This document shows positions 6,544 through 14,597 of a stretch of 14,631 nt of DNA, one piece after another (the first letter of the stretch is position 1; each line of letters opens with the position of its first letter). Both the position numbers and the translations under genes were made by a program. The DNA lies in contig JACKDA010000028.1 of NCBI GenBank assembly GCA_020633775.1, positions 1 to 14,631 of the forward strand, in the 5' to 3' direction. The DNA is from Gemmatimonadales bacterium. Its GTDB lineage: Bacteria > Gemmatimonadota > Gemmatimonadetes > Gemmatimonadales > GWC2-71-9. The notes under the pieces are model-generated. The model made no database searches. It was not told the origin of the DNA and saw only the letters and a program-made list of their open reading frames with translations.

Positions 6544-6549
6544 TATACT
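6544..6549 (+). promoter_or_regulatory. Candidate -10 element of icd (leaderless start)
   Basis: TATACT differs from the TATAAT consensus at one position and stands out in very GC-rich DNA. It ends 6 nt before the icd ATG at 6556, which places the expected transcription start at the A of the ATG. There is no Shine-Dalgarno. No good -35 lies 16-18 bp upstream; a GTGACC at 6515-6520 is too far away. Confidence 0.5.
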
Positions 6550-6555
6550 TCCGGG

Positions 6556-7812
<1,257 letters not shown>

Positions 7813-7848
7813 CCGGTGACCGGACCGACGGGGGCAGGTGGCGGGACG

Positions 7849-8292
7849 ATGCGCCCCGAGGACGACCCGGGGTGGGCGGCGTACGCGCGGACCGTACTTC
7901 GCTTCGACCTCCCCGGCACGCCGAGCGTCAACCTCGCCCTCCCCCTGTCGGCTCGTGAACTCGCGGTCTTCCGGACCGCGGGCTTGCCGGGCACCTTCGG
8001 ACTGCTGACCCCGGAGAATCCCCGTGGCCGCACCGCGACAGTTGAGGAGAATGATCGCCGCTGGGCCAGCTTCCGCGCCGGCCCCGCTGCGGGTGCGGTC
8101 CGCGTCGATGGCTGCGATCCCGGCGGTGGACGATGCGAACGCGGCGTGGCGCTCCCGTGGACGCTCGATGCGGTGCGGGACCTCGCGATCGTCTGGGAGC
8201 AGTCGGCCATCTACTGGTACGACGGTCGCATGATGTGGGTCGTCGGCGCGCTCACCAGTGCGGCGCCCTGGCCGCTCGGCGGCTCCCGGTGA
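7849..8292 (+). CDS. DUF3293 domain-containing protein
   Basis: This 147-residue protein shows the DUF3293 pattern: an N-terminal AYARTVLRF segment, GTFGLLTPENPRGR with a following conserved Asn, a Gly-Asp/Pro turn in VDGCDPGG, and the C-terminal part with WEQSAIYWYDGR. The family is small, cytoplasmic and of unknown biochemical function. I chose the ATG at 7849 because AGGTGG lies 7 nt upstream. An in-frame GTG at 7816, only 4 nt after the icd stop, would add eleven low-complexity residues (MTGPTGAGGGT) and has no clear ribosome site. The gene ends in a GTGA overlap with the start of the HEAT-repeat gene, so the two are translationally coupled. It may be cotranscribed with icd. Confidence 0.82.
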   Translation: MRPEDDPGWAAYARTVLRFDLPGTPSVNLALPLSARELAVFRTAGLPGTFGLLTPENPRGRTATVEENDRRWASFRAGPAAGAVRVDGCDPGGGRCERGVALPWTLDAVRDLAIVWEQSAIYWYDGRMMWVVGALTSAAPWPLGGSR

Positions 8293-10229
8293 CGACGCGC
8301 CACGGGAGCGCCCTGCCGCCCGACGTGGCCGCCGTGCTGCGCGAATTCGTCAACGCGATGGGCAAGGCGGGGATGTACCCCGCCGGCCATCGCTTCGTCG
8401 AGGACGCGCTCTCGCGCCTCTCCGACGTCCTCGGCGTGACCCTCGAGACGCGCGGCTCGCTCACGCTGGGCTTCACCCCGCGCAACGTCCTCCTCGATGG
8501 CACCGCGATCGAGCCGCTGCCGCAGCAGGTCCGGCAATTCGGGCAGCGGCTGCACCGCAAGAACATCGGCACGATCCAGATCGCCCCGGGTGTCTCGCGC
8601 GCGGAAGTCTCGAGCCTGCTCGAGGCGATCACGGATCCCGATGCCGAGGAGGCGGTGGGGCGCTCGGGGCTGCGGTTGGCGCACCTGCGCGTCGAGCCAC
8701 TCGTCTACGATGTCCTCCAGCTCGGCGGCGCCGGGGCGGATGAGCTCGACGAGGTGTTCTGGTCGCGACTCGTCGAGGCCGCCTTCGGACAGCGGCTCGG
8801 TGAAGGGCAGGCGGTGCCGACCGCGGTGCAGCTCGCCGAGCAGATCAACGACCGCGCGGCGACCACCCCGGACGGCGCCCGCCGGGTCTTCGAGGCCCTG
8901 TCGTCGTTCGCCAGCGCGCTCCACTCGCGTCGCGATCGTGCGCCGGTCAGTGCTCGCCGCCGGTTCATCGACGTCCTCTCGGCCCTCTCGCGACCGACCA
9001 CGACACGGGTGATGGGCGCGGCACCGACCAAGGCGGCGCGTCGCCGCTTCATGCGCGAGACCCTCGAACAGGTGCCGCCGAGCCTGCTGATGCAGCTCCT
9101 CGAATCGGTGGCGGATGCCGATGGCGAGCCGATCTCGGCGCACCTGCGACTCATGCTCGGCAAGCTGGCCGGCGGCGACGGCGTCGAACGGGCCGCGGCC
9201 GAGGGCGATTTCGCCACCGAGGTCATGGGCCTCCTCGAGCAGTGGGACGGCGAGTCGCCCGACACGATGGTCGGCGACGACCCGCGGCTCGCGGTCGAGC
9301 CGTTTCGCGTGCTTGCGCTCGGGCTGGAGCTCGGGACCGCGCCGGCGTCGGTCCTCGCGGCCGCGCGTCGCTTCGCCGACAGGGGCCACGTGGCCGAGGC
9401 GCTGCAGATGCTCGACCAGCCGGGCAACGCGCCCGAGGTGCGGCGGGCCGTCGCCGACGCGGTCCTCGAGGCCGGGTTGCTGGGGCGGCTCCTGGCCGAC
9501 GGCGATCCCGACTGGGGATTGGTGGAGCGCGTCGCGCGGCACACCGGGACCGGCGCCGTGGCCACGCTGCTGGAGGCGATCTCCGCCGCCGAGGAGCGTG
9601 CGACCCGGCGGCGAATCCTCGACCTGCTGGTGGCGGTCGGCTCGGAACCCGGCGCGGAGGCGGAACTGATCGACGCCCTGCAGGGCGCACCGTGGCACCT
9701 CACGCGCAACATCCTCACCGTCCTCTCGCTGCTCCCCACCGTCTCGGATGTCTCGCGGGTGCTGCCGCTCCTCGATGATCCGGAGTTCCGGGTCCGGCTC
9801 GAGGCGATGAAGGTGCTGGTGCGGCAGCCGGCCTCGCGCGAGCGCGCCGTCGCGGCGGGACTGGAGGATGGCGATCCGCAGCTCGCGCGCCTCGCCCTCG
9901 CGTCCCTCGATGGCGAGTGTCCCCCGACCCTTGTCGCCTCGGTGATCAGCGCGCTCGGCATCGAGGACGAGGATGTCCAGCTGCAGGCGGTCCGCCTCAT
10001 CGCCGGGAGCGACAATCCGCTGGTGGTGCCGTCGCTCCTCGAGCTGGTGCGCTCGCGCGGCGGGCTGCTGCGACGCTGGCGCCTGCGGCCCCCGACGCCC
10101 ACCATGCTCGCGGCGCTCTCGGCGCTGGCCGGTCGCTGGAGCTCGCACCGGCCGGTGCTGTTGACGCTGCAACTCGCCGCGCGCTCGCCCGATCCGGTCG
10201 TGCGCGCCGCCATCGGGCTGGCCTCATGA
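8289..10229 (+). CDS. HEAT-repeat protein with an N-terminal module shared with the next gene
   Basis: This 646-residue, probably cytoplasmic protein has no signal peptide or membrane segment. Residues 16-114 form a module with AGMYPAGHR (27-35), a hydrophobic strand LTLGF, and GQRL (85-88) followed by IGTIQIAPGVSRAEV (93-107). A similar module opens the downstream protein. Residues 150-340 are helical and not recognisable. From about 340 to 646 the sequence becomes a series of helical pairs of HEAT/armadillo type, for example VLPLLDDPEFRVRLEAMKVL (491-510), LEDGDPQLARLALASL (525-540) and ARSPDPVVRAAIGLA (631-645). HEAT arrays are protein-binding scaffolds. The GTG start overlaps the preceding TGA by 4 nt (GTGA), and its stop overlaps the next ATG (ATGA), so it is tightly coupled to both neighbours. 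No catalytic motif is seen. Confidence 0.85.
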   Translation: MTTRHGSALPPDVAAVLREFVNAMGKAGMYPAGHRFVEDALSRLSDVLGVTLETRGSLTLGFTPRNVLLDGTAIEPLPQQVRQFGQRLHRKNIGTIQIAPGVSRAEVSSLLEAITDPDAEEAVGRSGLRLAHLRVEPLVYDVLQLGGAGADELDEVFWSRLVEAAFGQRLGEGQAVPTAVQLAEQINDRAATTPDGARRVFEALSSFASALHSRRDRAPVSARRRFIDVLSALSRPTTTRVMGAAPTKAARRRFMRETLEQVPPSLLMQLLESVADADGEPISAHLRLMLGKLAGGDGVERAAAEGDFATEVMGLLEQWDGESPDTMVGDDPRLAVEPFRVLALGLELGTAPASVLAAARRFADRGHVAEALQMLDQPGNAPEVRRAVADAVLEAGLLGRLLADGDPDWGLVERVARHTGTGAVATLLEAISAAEERATRRRILDLLVAVGSEPGAEAELIDALQGAPWHLTRNILTVLSLLPTVSDVSRVLPLLDDPEFRVRLEAMKVLVRQPASRERAVAAGLEDGDPQLARLALASLDGECPPTLVASVISALGIEDEDVQLQAVRLIAGSDNPLVVPSLLELVRSRGGLLRRWRLRPPTPTMLAALSALAGRWSSHRPVLLTLQLAARSPDPVVRAAIGLAS

Positions 10230-11365
10230 GCGAGGCGATCCGCTTCCTCCACGCCCTCGCGCAGGCGCTGTCGACGACGGCTCTCTACTCGCCCGGTCAC
10301 CCCGCCGCCGCCCGGTCCATCGAGGCGCTCTGGCAGGCGCTGCAGGCGCTGCTCGCGGCGGAGGAACATCCGACCTTCCTCTTCCTCGGCGGGGCCCCGA
10401 TCCATGCCGGTCGCGCCCTGCACGAGCTGTCGGGATGGCCGTGGGGGCAGCGGCTCAGCACCGCCGGCGTGCAGCGGCTGGAGTTCGAACGGGATGTCAC
10501 CCCTGCGGCGCTCACCGAATTCCTGGTCCGTGCCCAGCTCCGACTCGCCTCCGGGATCGAGGCCGACACCGCGGAGAACGATCTCGCGGGGATCCGCTTC
10601 GGGATGGTCGAGGTTGCCGATGGGGAGGAGGAGGAGGAACCCGCGCAGGTCCAGGCGGAGCCGGAGCCGGAGGAGGTCGCCGAGCCGGTCCTCGACCTCA
10701 CCGACGAGCTCGCGGCAATGGCCTGGATCCTCGCCGAGGCCCGCGAGGGTCGGGTGGCCCGCTCGGAGGCCGACACCGTGGTGCGGATCCTCGCTTCGCA
10801 GCTCCAGGCCCAGCCGCTCCCCCAGGTGGCCACGCCGGACGACTTCACCGACTACCCGGCCTACCTCGCGATCAACACGGCGCTCCTGGCGATGGCGGTC
10901 GCGAGCGTGGCCGGGATCGACCGGCGGGGCCGCCACCTCCTCGGCGTCTCCGCCCTGCTCGCCGACATCGGGATGATGCGGCTCGGCGAGCCGTTCGAGT
11001 TGCGTGACTCGCTCTCGCCCGAGGATCGCGCGCTGATGGAGTCCCACACCGTCCGCGGGGCGCAGCTCCTGCTCGACGTGGCCGGGCGCGGGTTCGAACT
11101 TGCCGCGACCGTCGCCCTCGAGCACCACCTCCGGCCGGACGGCAACGGCTATCCCACGCGCCGGTACGCGCCGCCACCGCATTGGGCGAGCCGGCTGGTG
11201 AGCGCCTGTACCGCCTACAGCTCCCTGCGCGCGCCGCGCCCGTTCCGGCCCGCCTGGGCACCGAGCCGGGTGGCGACCTACCTCGAGGAGTCCGCCGGCA
11301 CGGTGTTCGACATCGAGGCCGCGCGCGCCGTCGCCTCGCTCGTGCGCGACGCGCTCCCCGACTGA
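10226..11365 (+). CDS. Degenerate HD-GYP-type protein with shared N-terminal module
   Basis: This 379-residue protein has three parts. Residues 5-103 are the module shared with the HEAT protein (LYSPGHP at 20-26, GQRL at 74-77, EFERDVTPAAL at 86-96). Residues 132-160 are a Glu/Pro-rich linker. Residues 205-378 resemble an HD-GYP domain. HD-GYP enzymes hydrolyse cyclic di-GMP at a di- or trinuclear metal site. Here the HD pair reads Ala246-Asp247 in LLADIGM, the earlier His near residue 214 is lost, and the later Asp of the usual AD-tyr-D motif is Thr329 (SACTAYSS). Still present are His274 (ESHTVRGA), His300-His301 and DGNGYP (305-310). It is therefore probably not an active phosphodiesterase and may instead bind a ligand or protein. 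The ATG overlaps the HEAT gene stop by 4 nt, suggesting a stable partnership. Confidence 0.85.
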   Translation: MSEAIRFLHALAQALSTTALYSPGHPAAARSIEALWQALQALLAAEEHPTFLFLGGAPIHAGRALHELSGWPWGQRLSTAGVQRLEFERDVTPAALTEFLVRAQLRLASGIEADTAENDLAGIRFGMVEVADGEEEEEPAQVQAEPEPEEVAEPVLDLTDELAAMAWILAEAREGRVARSEADTVVRILASQLQAQPLPQVATPDDFTDYPAYLAINTALLAMAVASVAGIDRRGRHLLGVSALLADIGMMRLGEPFELRDSLSPEDRALMESHTVRGAQLLLDVAGRGFELAATVALEHHLRPDGNGYPTRRYAPPPHWASRLVSACTAYSSLRAPRPFRPAWAPSRVATYLEESAGTVFDIEAARAVASLVRDALPD

Positions 11366-12282
11366 GCGCCGAGCAGGCGCGCCAAGAGGACCACCCACGC
11401 CATCCAGAGCAGGTCGGCCACCAGCAGGTGCGTGAGCTGGAGTGGCACCGGGACCAGCAACGCGAGGGCGGTGAGCCCCACGGCCCACTGGACGAGGACC
11501 AGCCCCGCGACACGGCGACCCGCGGCGGCCGCCTCGACGCGCCATCGCGCCGCGGCCATGCCGATCCACAGGACGAGCACTCCCGCCGCGACGGCGAACG
11601 TCGGGTGGAGCACCCGCAGCCGCAACAGCAGGTGCGAGGTCGGATCGAGATCCTGGGCCAGTCCCTCCGCCAGCGTCCGTGCCGGGAAGAGCGTGTCGCC
11701 GAGTGACGCGATCGCCCCCGTCATCCCGACGAGGATCAGGCCAACCGTTCCCAGGCCCAGCAGCCAGCGTGATCGCCCCGCCTCGCGCCAGCGCAGCGGG
11801 GGAGCTCCACCCGCCCACAGTGCCGTCAGGACCAGGGCGGCCAGCAGCACGAGGGTGTTGAGCAGGTGGGCCCCGAGGGTGAGGGCCCGCGCCATCGAGG
11901 CGTTGTCGGCGACCAGCTCGAACCGGACCAGCCCCGCACCGATCAGTGCCTCGAGGATCATCACCCCCAGGCAGACCCAGGCGGCGGCGCGCACCCGGTG
12001 ACCGCGGGGCAGGGCACGCCGGGCACCGACCACCAGGGCCACCACCAGCAACAGCGCGACGCCGGAGGTGAGGCGGTGGGTGAACTCGATCACGGTGGCG
12101 AGCGTGGGGGAGGGTGGGACGACCTCCCCGTTGCACAGCGGCCAATGGTTCCCGCACCCGGCCCCGGAGCCACTGGCCCGGACGAAGGCCCCCCAGAGGA
12201 TCACCAGCAGGTTGGCGGCGACGGTGAACCAGGCGAACCGGGCCAGTCGTGGGGCGGAATCGGGGGAGTCGGCGGGCGGCAT
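11278..12282 (-). CDS. ctaA: Heme A synthase (CtaA/COX15 family)
   Basis: This 334-residue membrane protein oxidises the C8 methyl group of heme O to a formyl group, giving heme A for aa3-type cytochrome oxidases. It has about eight transmembrane helices in two four-helix halves. The four heme-ligand histidines are His69 (EFTHR, with catalytic Glu66), His139 (LGAHLLNTL), His226 (LRVLHPTFA) and His285 (LQLTHLLVAD). Cys43 and Cys50 in the first external loop (GCGNHWPLCNG) match the spacing of the disulfide pair in B. subtilis CtaA. The gene shows no Shine-Dalgarno at its ATG. A perfect TTGACA lies about 70 bp upstream on its strand. Its last 28 or so codons run antisense into the end of the HD-GYP gene and look like an unconserved tail. 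No oxidase subunit gene is in the window. Confidence 0.94.
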   Translation of the reverse strand: MPPADSPDSAPRLARFAWFTVAANLLVILWGAFVRASGSGAGCGNHWPLCNGEVVPPSPTLATVIEFTHRLTSGVALLLVVALVVGARRALPRGHRVRAAAWVCLGVMILEALIGAGLVRFELVADNASMARALTLGAHLLNTLVLLAALVLTALWAGGAPPLRWREAGRSRWLLGLGTVGLILVGMTGAIASLGDTLFPARTLAEGLAQDLDPTSHLLLRLRVLHPTFAVAAGVLVLWIGMAAARWRVEAAAAGRRVAGLVLVQWAVGLTALALLVPVPLQLTHLLVADLLWMAWVVLLARLLGAQSGSASRTSEATARAASMSNTVPADSSR

Positions 12283-12349
12283 CGCGGAAAGATGGCCGGG
12301 ACGCCCTGTCGGCGCATCCGGGCCGATCGGACGGGCTGACGCGGGCGAC

Positions 12350-12355
12350 TGTCAA
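12350..12355 (-). promoter_or_regulatory. Consensus -35 hexamer, candidate for ctaA
   Basis: TTGACA on the minus strand is a perfect sigma70-type -35. The best -10 at an 18-bp spacing is TCCGAT (12331-12326), which matches the consensus poorly. This would place transcription about 37 nt upstream of the ctaA ATG. Confidence 0.35.
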
Positions 12356-12382
12356 TCCCGATAAACACACTCCCCTTTCGAG

Positions 12383-12412
12383 TTGTCCGGTGATATTGTC
12401 ATCGCAGATATT
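12383..12412 (+). promoter_or_regulatory. Candidate promoter of the ABC exporter-like gene
   Basis: TTGTCC (12383-12388), an 18-bp spacer and GATATT (12407-12412) form a moderate sigma70-like promoter in an unusually AT-rich stretch. Transcription would start near 12419, giving a leader of about 50 nt with a GGAG ribosome site before the ATG at 12468. Confidence 0.45.
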
Positions 12413-12414
12413 GT
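12392..12414 (+). repeat. Direct repeat GATATTGT, two copies
   Basis: GATATTGT occurs at 12392-12399 and 12407-12414, a 15-bp period with a 7-bp gap. The second copy covers the candidate -10, so a protein bound to both copies would affect the start of the ABC gene. It may be chance. Confidence 0.4.
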
Positions 12415-12467
12415 GGAGTCGAGTTCCCCGCGACGTGCCACCCTGAGCGACGCGCCACGGAGACTGG

Positions 12468-14597
12468 ATGACCGAGCACGAGATCCGCGAACTGGTCCGG
12501 ACGGTGTTGTCGGCCCTCGGCCGGGGGCCTGACGTTGCGCCGCCGATGCTGGAGGCGGGCGATCCGCTGGGCCGGTTCCGCGCCGCCACGGCGCAGGCCA
12601 ACGTGACCTTCCTCGAGCGCGAAGGGACGCCGACCGAGATCGGGCGTCTTCTCGACCGCGACGCGTTGCCCATGGTGCTCTGGGGACCGGAGCGGGCCGG
12701 CGTCATCCATCGCCGGGATGACCGCCTGGTGCTGAGCATTCCCGGTGCGGCGCCGCGGCCGCTCGACGAGACCGCGAGTGCGGAGGAGGCGATCGCCCAC
12801 ATCGGCGGCCCCACGCTGCTCCTGGTGCCGGTCGATGCCGCCCCGTCGGTTTCGGGGGAGGACGAGGCCCACCCGACCCCGACCGAACGGCTCTGGCAGC
12901 TGCTCGTGCGCGAGCGGCGCGACATCTGGCTCGTGTATCTCTACGCGACCCTCACCGGGCTGATCTCGCTCACCCTGCCGCTCGGCGTGCAGGCGATCAC
13001 GGGGCTCGTCTCCGGCGGGCTCTTCGTGCAGCCGGTGGTGCTCCTGATCCTCTTCGTGATCGTCGGCACCCTCGTGGCGGGCGCGCTGCAGGTGATGCAG
13101 CTCTCGGTGGTCGAGATCCTGCAGCAGCGGATCTTCGCGCGGCTCGCCTTCGAGTTCTCGTTCCACCTGCCGCGGATCCGGCTGGAGTCGGTGCTCGGCG
13201 AGCACCTGCCGGAGGTGATGAACCGCTTCTTCGAGACGGTGGCGATCCAGAAGTCGCTCGCGAAGCTGCTCACCGACGCCTCCACCGCGCTGCTGCAGGT
13301 GCTCTTCGGGCTGCTGCTGCTGACCTTCTACCATCCGCTCTTCGCGGCGTTCGCGGCGGTGCTGCTGGTCGTGCTGACGATCATCTTCCGGCTCTCGGGC
13401 CCGCGCGGCATCAGCACGGCGCGGGGCGAGTCGACCGAGAAGTACCAGACGGCGCACTGGCTGCAGGAGGTCGCCCGCTCGATCACGGCGTTCAAGTTCG
13501 GCGGTCACGCCGCCTTCGCCGTCTCGCGGATGGATCGCCATGTCACCGCCTACCTGCACCAGCGCAAGTCGCACTGGGGCGTGCTGGTGCAGCAGGCGCT
13601 GAGCGTGGTGGTGTTCAAGACCATCGTGGTCGGCGGCCTGCTGATCCTCGGGTCGCTGCTGGTGATCGACCGGCAGATCACCCTCGGGCAGTTCGTCGCC
13701 TCCGAGATCGTGGTGGTGCTGGTGATGGCGGGGATCGAGAAGCTGATCCTCTCGATCGCGACGGTGTACGACGCGCTGATCGCGGTGGAGAAGGCGGGCC
13801 ACATCACCGACCTGCCGCTCGAGCGCGCGGGCGGGCGGCTGCTCCCCGAGCGCGGCGCGGCGACCGGGATGACGCTGCGGGTCGAGGACCTCAGCTACCG
13901 CTACCCGGGGGCCAGCCACGACGCGATCACCGAGCTCACCTTCACGATCGGCGCGGGGGAGCGGGTGGTGATCATGGGGGCCGACGGCAGCGGCCAGTCG
14001 ACGCTGCTCCGCGTCCTGAGCGGGCTCTACCACGACTACACCGGCGCGCTGACCTTCGACGGCGTGCCCGCCCGCGACCTCGATCTCGGGGCGCTCCGGG
14101 CGGACATCGGCCAGCTCCTCTCCGCCATCGACCTCTTCGAGGGGACCGTCGCCGAGAACGTCCAGGTCGGGCGGCCGAACCTCGGCACCGGCGAGGTGAC
14201 GGCGGCCCTCGAGGCGGTCGACGCGATGCACTGGCTCGGCGCCGAGAGCGAGGGGCTGCGCACGATGCTCGCCTCGGGCGGATCGGGCCTCCCGGCGCAC
14301 ATGATCCACCGGCTCCTGCTGGCGCAGGCGATCGTCGGGCGGCCGCGGCTCCTGGTGCTCGACGACTTCTTCCAGAACCTCGAGGCCGAGACGCGCGACC
14401 GGTTCGTCGAGGTGCTGATGGGCCGGACGAATCCGTGGACCGTTGTCGCGATCTCGCACGACCCCGCCTTCCTCGAGGCCGCCGATCGGGTGCTGGTGCT
14501 GGACGAGGGTCGCCTCGTCGCCAGCGGGCCGTTCCGCGAGCTGCGCGGCACGCCGGTGGTGCGGGCCCTCCTCGGTGACGGCCCGGGGGTGCGCTGA
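12468..14597 (+). CDS. ABC exporter-like protein with degenerate ATPase motifs
   Basis: This 709-residue protein has the layout of a type I secretion ABC protein. Residues 45-122 resemble the C39-like domain of HlyB-type exporters, and the whole protein contains no cysteine, so it cannot be a C39 peptidase. Residues about 152-435 hold six transmembrane helices. Residues 468-700 form the nucleotide-binding domain. The ABC fold is clear (A-loop Tyr479, Walker B Asp632 in LLVLDD, His664 in AISHDP), but key residues differ. Walker A is GADGSGQST, with Gln510 for the lysine. The Q-loop position is Ser552, LSGGQ reads LPAHM (608-612), and the catalytic Glu is Asp633. ATP hydrolysis is therefore doubtful. 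GGAG precedes the ATG. The next gene starts inside the stop (TGATG), so a coupled partner, perhaps an adaptor or second ABC subunit, is expected. Confidence 0.9.
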   Translation: MTEHEIRELVRTVLSALGRGPDVAPPMLEAGDPLGRFRAATAQANVTFLEREGTPTEIGRLLDRDALPMVLWGPERAGVIHRRDDRLVLSIPGAAPRPLDETASAEEAIAHIGGPTLLLVPVDAAPSVSGEDEAHPTPTERLWQLLVRERRDIWLVYLYATLTGLISLTLPLGVQAITGLVSGGLFVQPVVLLILFVIVGTLVAGALQVMQLSVVEILQQRIFARLAFEFSFHLPRIRLESVLGEHLPEVMNRFFETVAIQKSLAKLLTDASTALLQVLFGLLLLTFYHPLFAAFAAVLLVVLTIIFRLSGPRGISTARGESTEKYQTAHWLQEVARSITAFKFGGHAAFAVSRMDRHVTAYLHQRKSHWGVLVQQALSVVVFKTIVVGGLLILGSLLVIDRQITLGQFVASEIVVVLVMAGIEKLILSIATVYDALIAVEKAGHITDLPLERAGGRLLPERGAATGMTLRVEDLSYRYPGASHDAITELTFTIGAGERVVIMGADGSGQSTLLRVLSGLYHDYTGALTFDGVPARDLDLGALRADIGQLLSAIDLFEGTVAENVQVGRPNLGTGEVTAALEAVDAMHWLGAESEGLRTMLASGGSGLPAHMIHRLLLAQAIVGRPRLLVLDDFFQNLEAETRDRFVEVLMGRTNPWTVVAISHDPAFLEAADRVLVLDEGRLVASGPFRELRGTPVVRALLGDGPGVR

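Larger units (their letters stand above)
12283..12467. other. Divergent promoter region between ctaA and the ABC gene
   Basis: These 185 bp hold no gene. They include the most AT-rich stretch of the window (12353-12415). On the minus strand TTGACA is exact at 12355-12350. On the plus strand TTGTCC and GATATT form a plausible -35/-10 pair, and the octamer GATATTGT occurs twice, 15 bp apart. Both flanking genes are probably transcribed from here. Confidence 0.65.

Noticed and set aside
8211..10172. A 653-codon minus-strand open frame antisense to the HEAT gene
   Set aside because: It is rich in Arg, Gln, Glu and Gly, typical of a frame antisense to a high-GC gene, and lacks a ribosome site or family features.
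8705..12925. A 1406-codon open frame on the minus strand across the HEAT, HD-GYP, ctaA and ABC genes
   Set aside because: It runs antisense or out of frame to four genes with clear family motifs, is rich in Arg, Ser and Pro with no domain pattern, and arises because stop codons are rare at this GC content.
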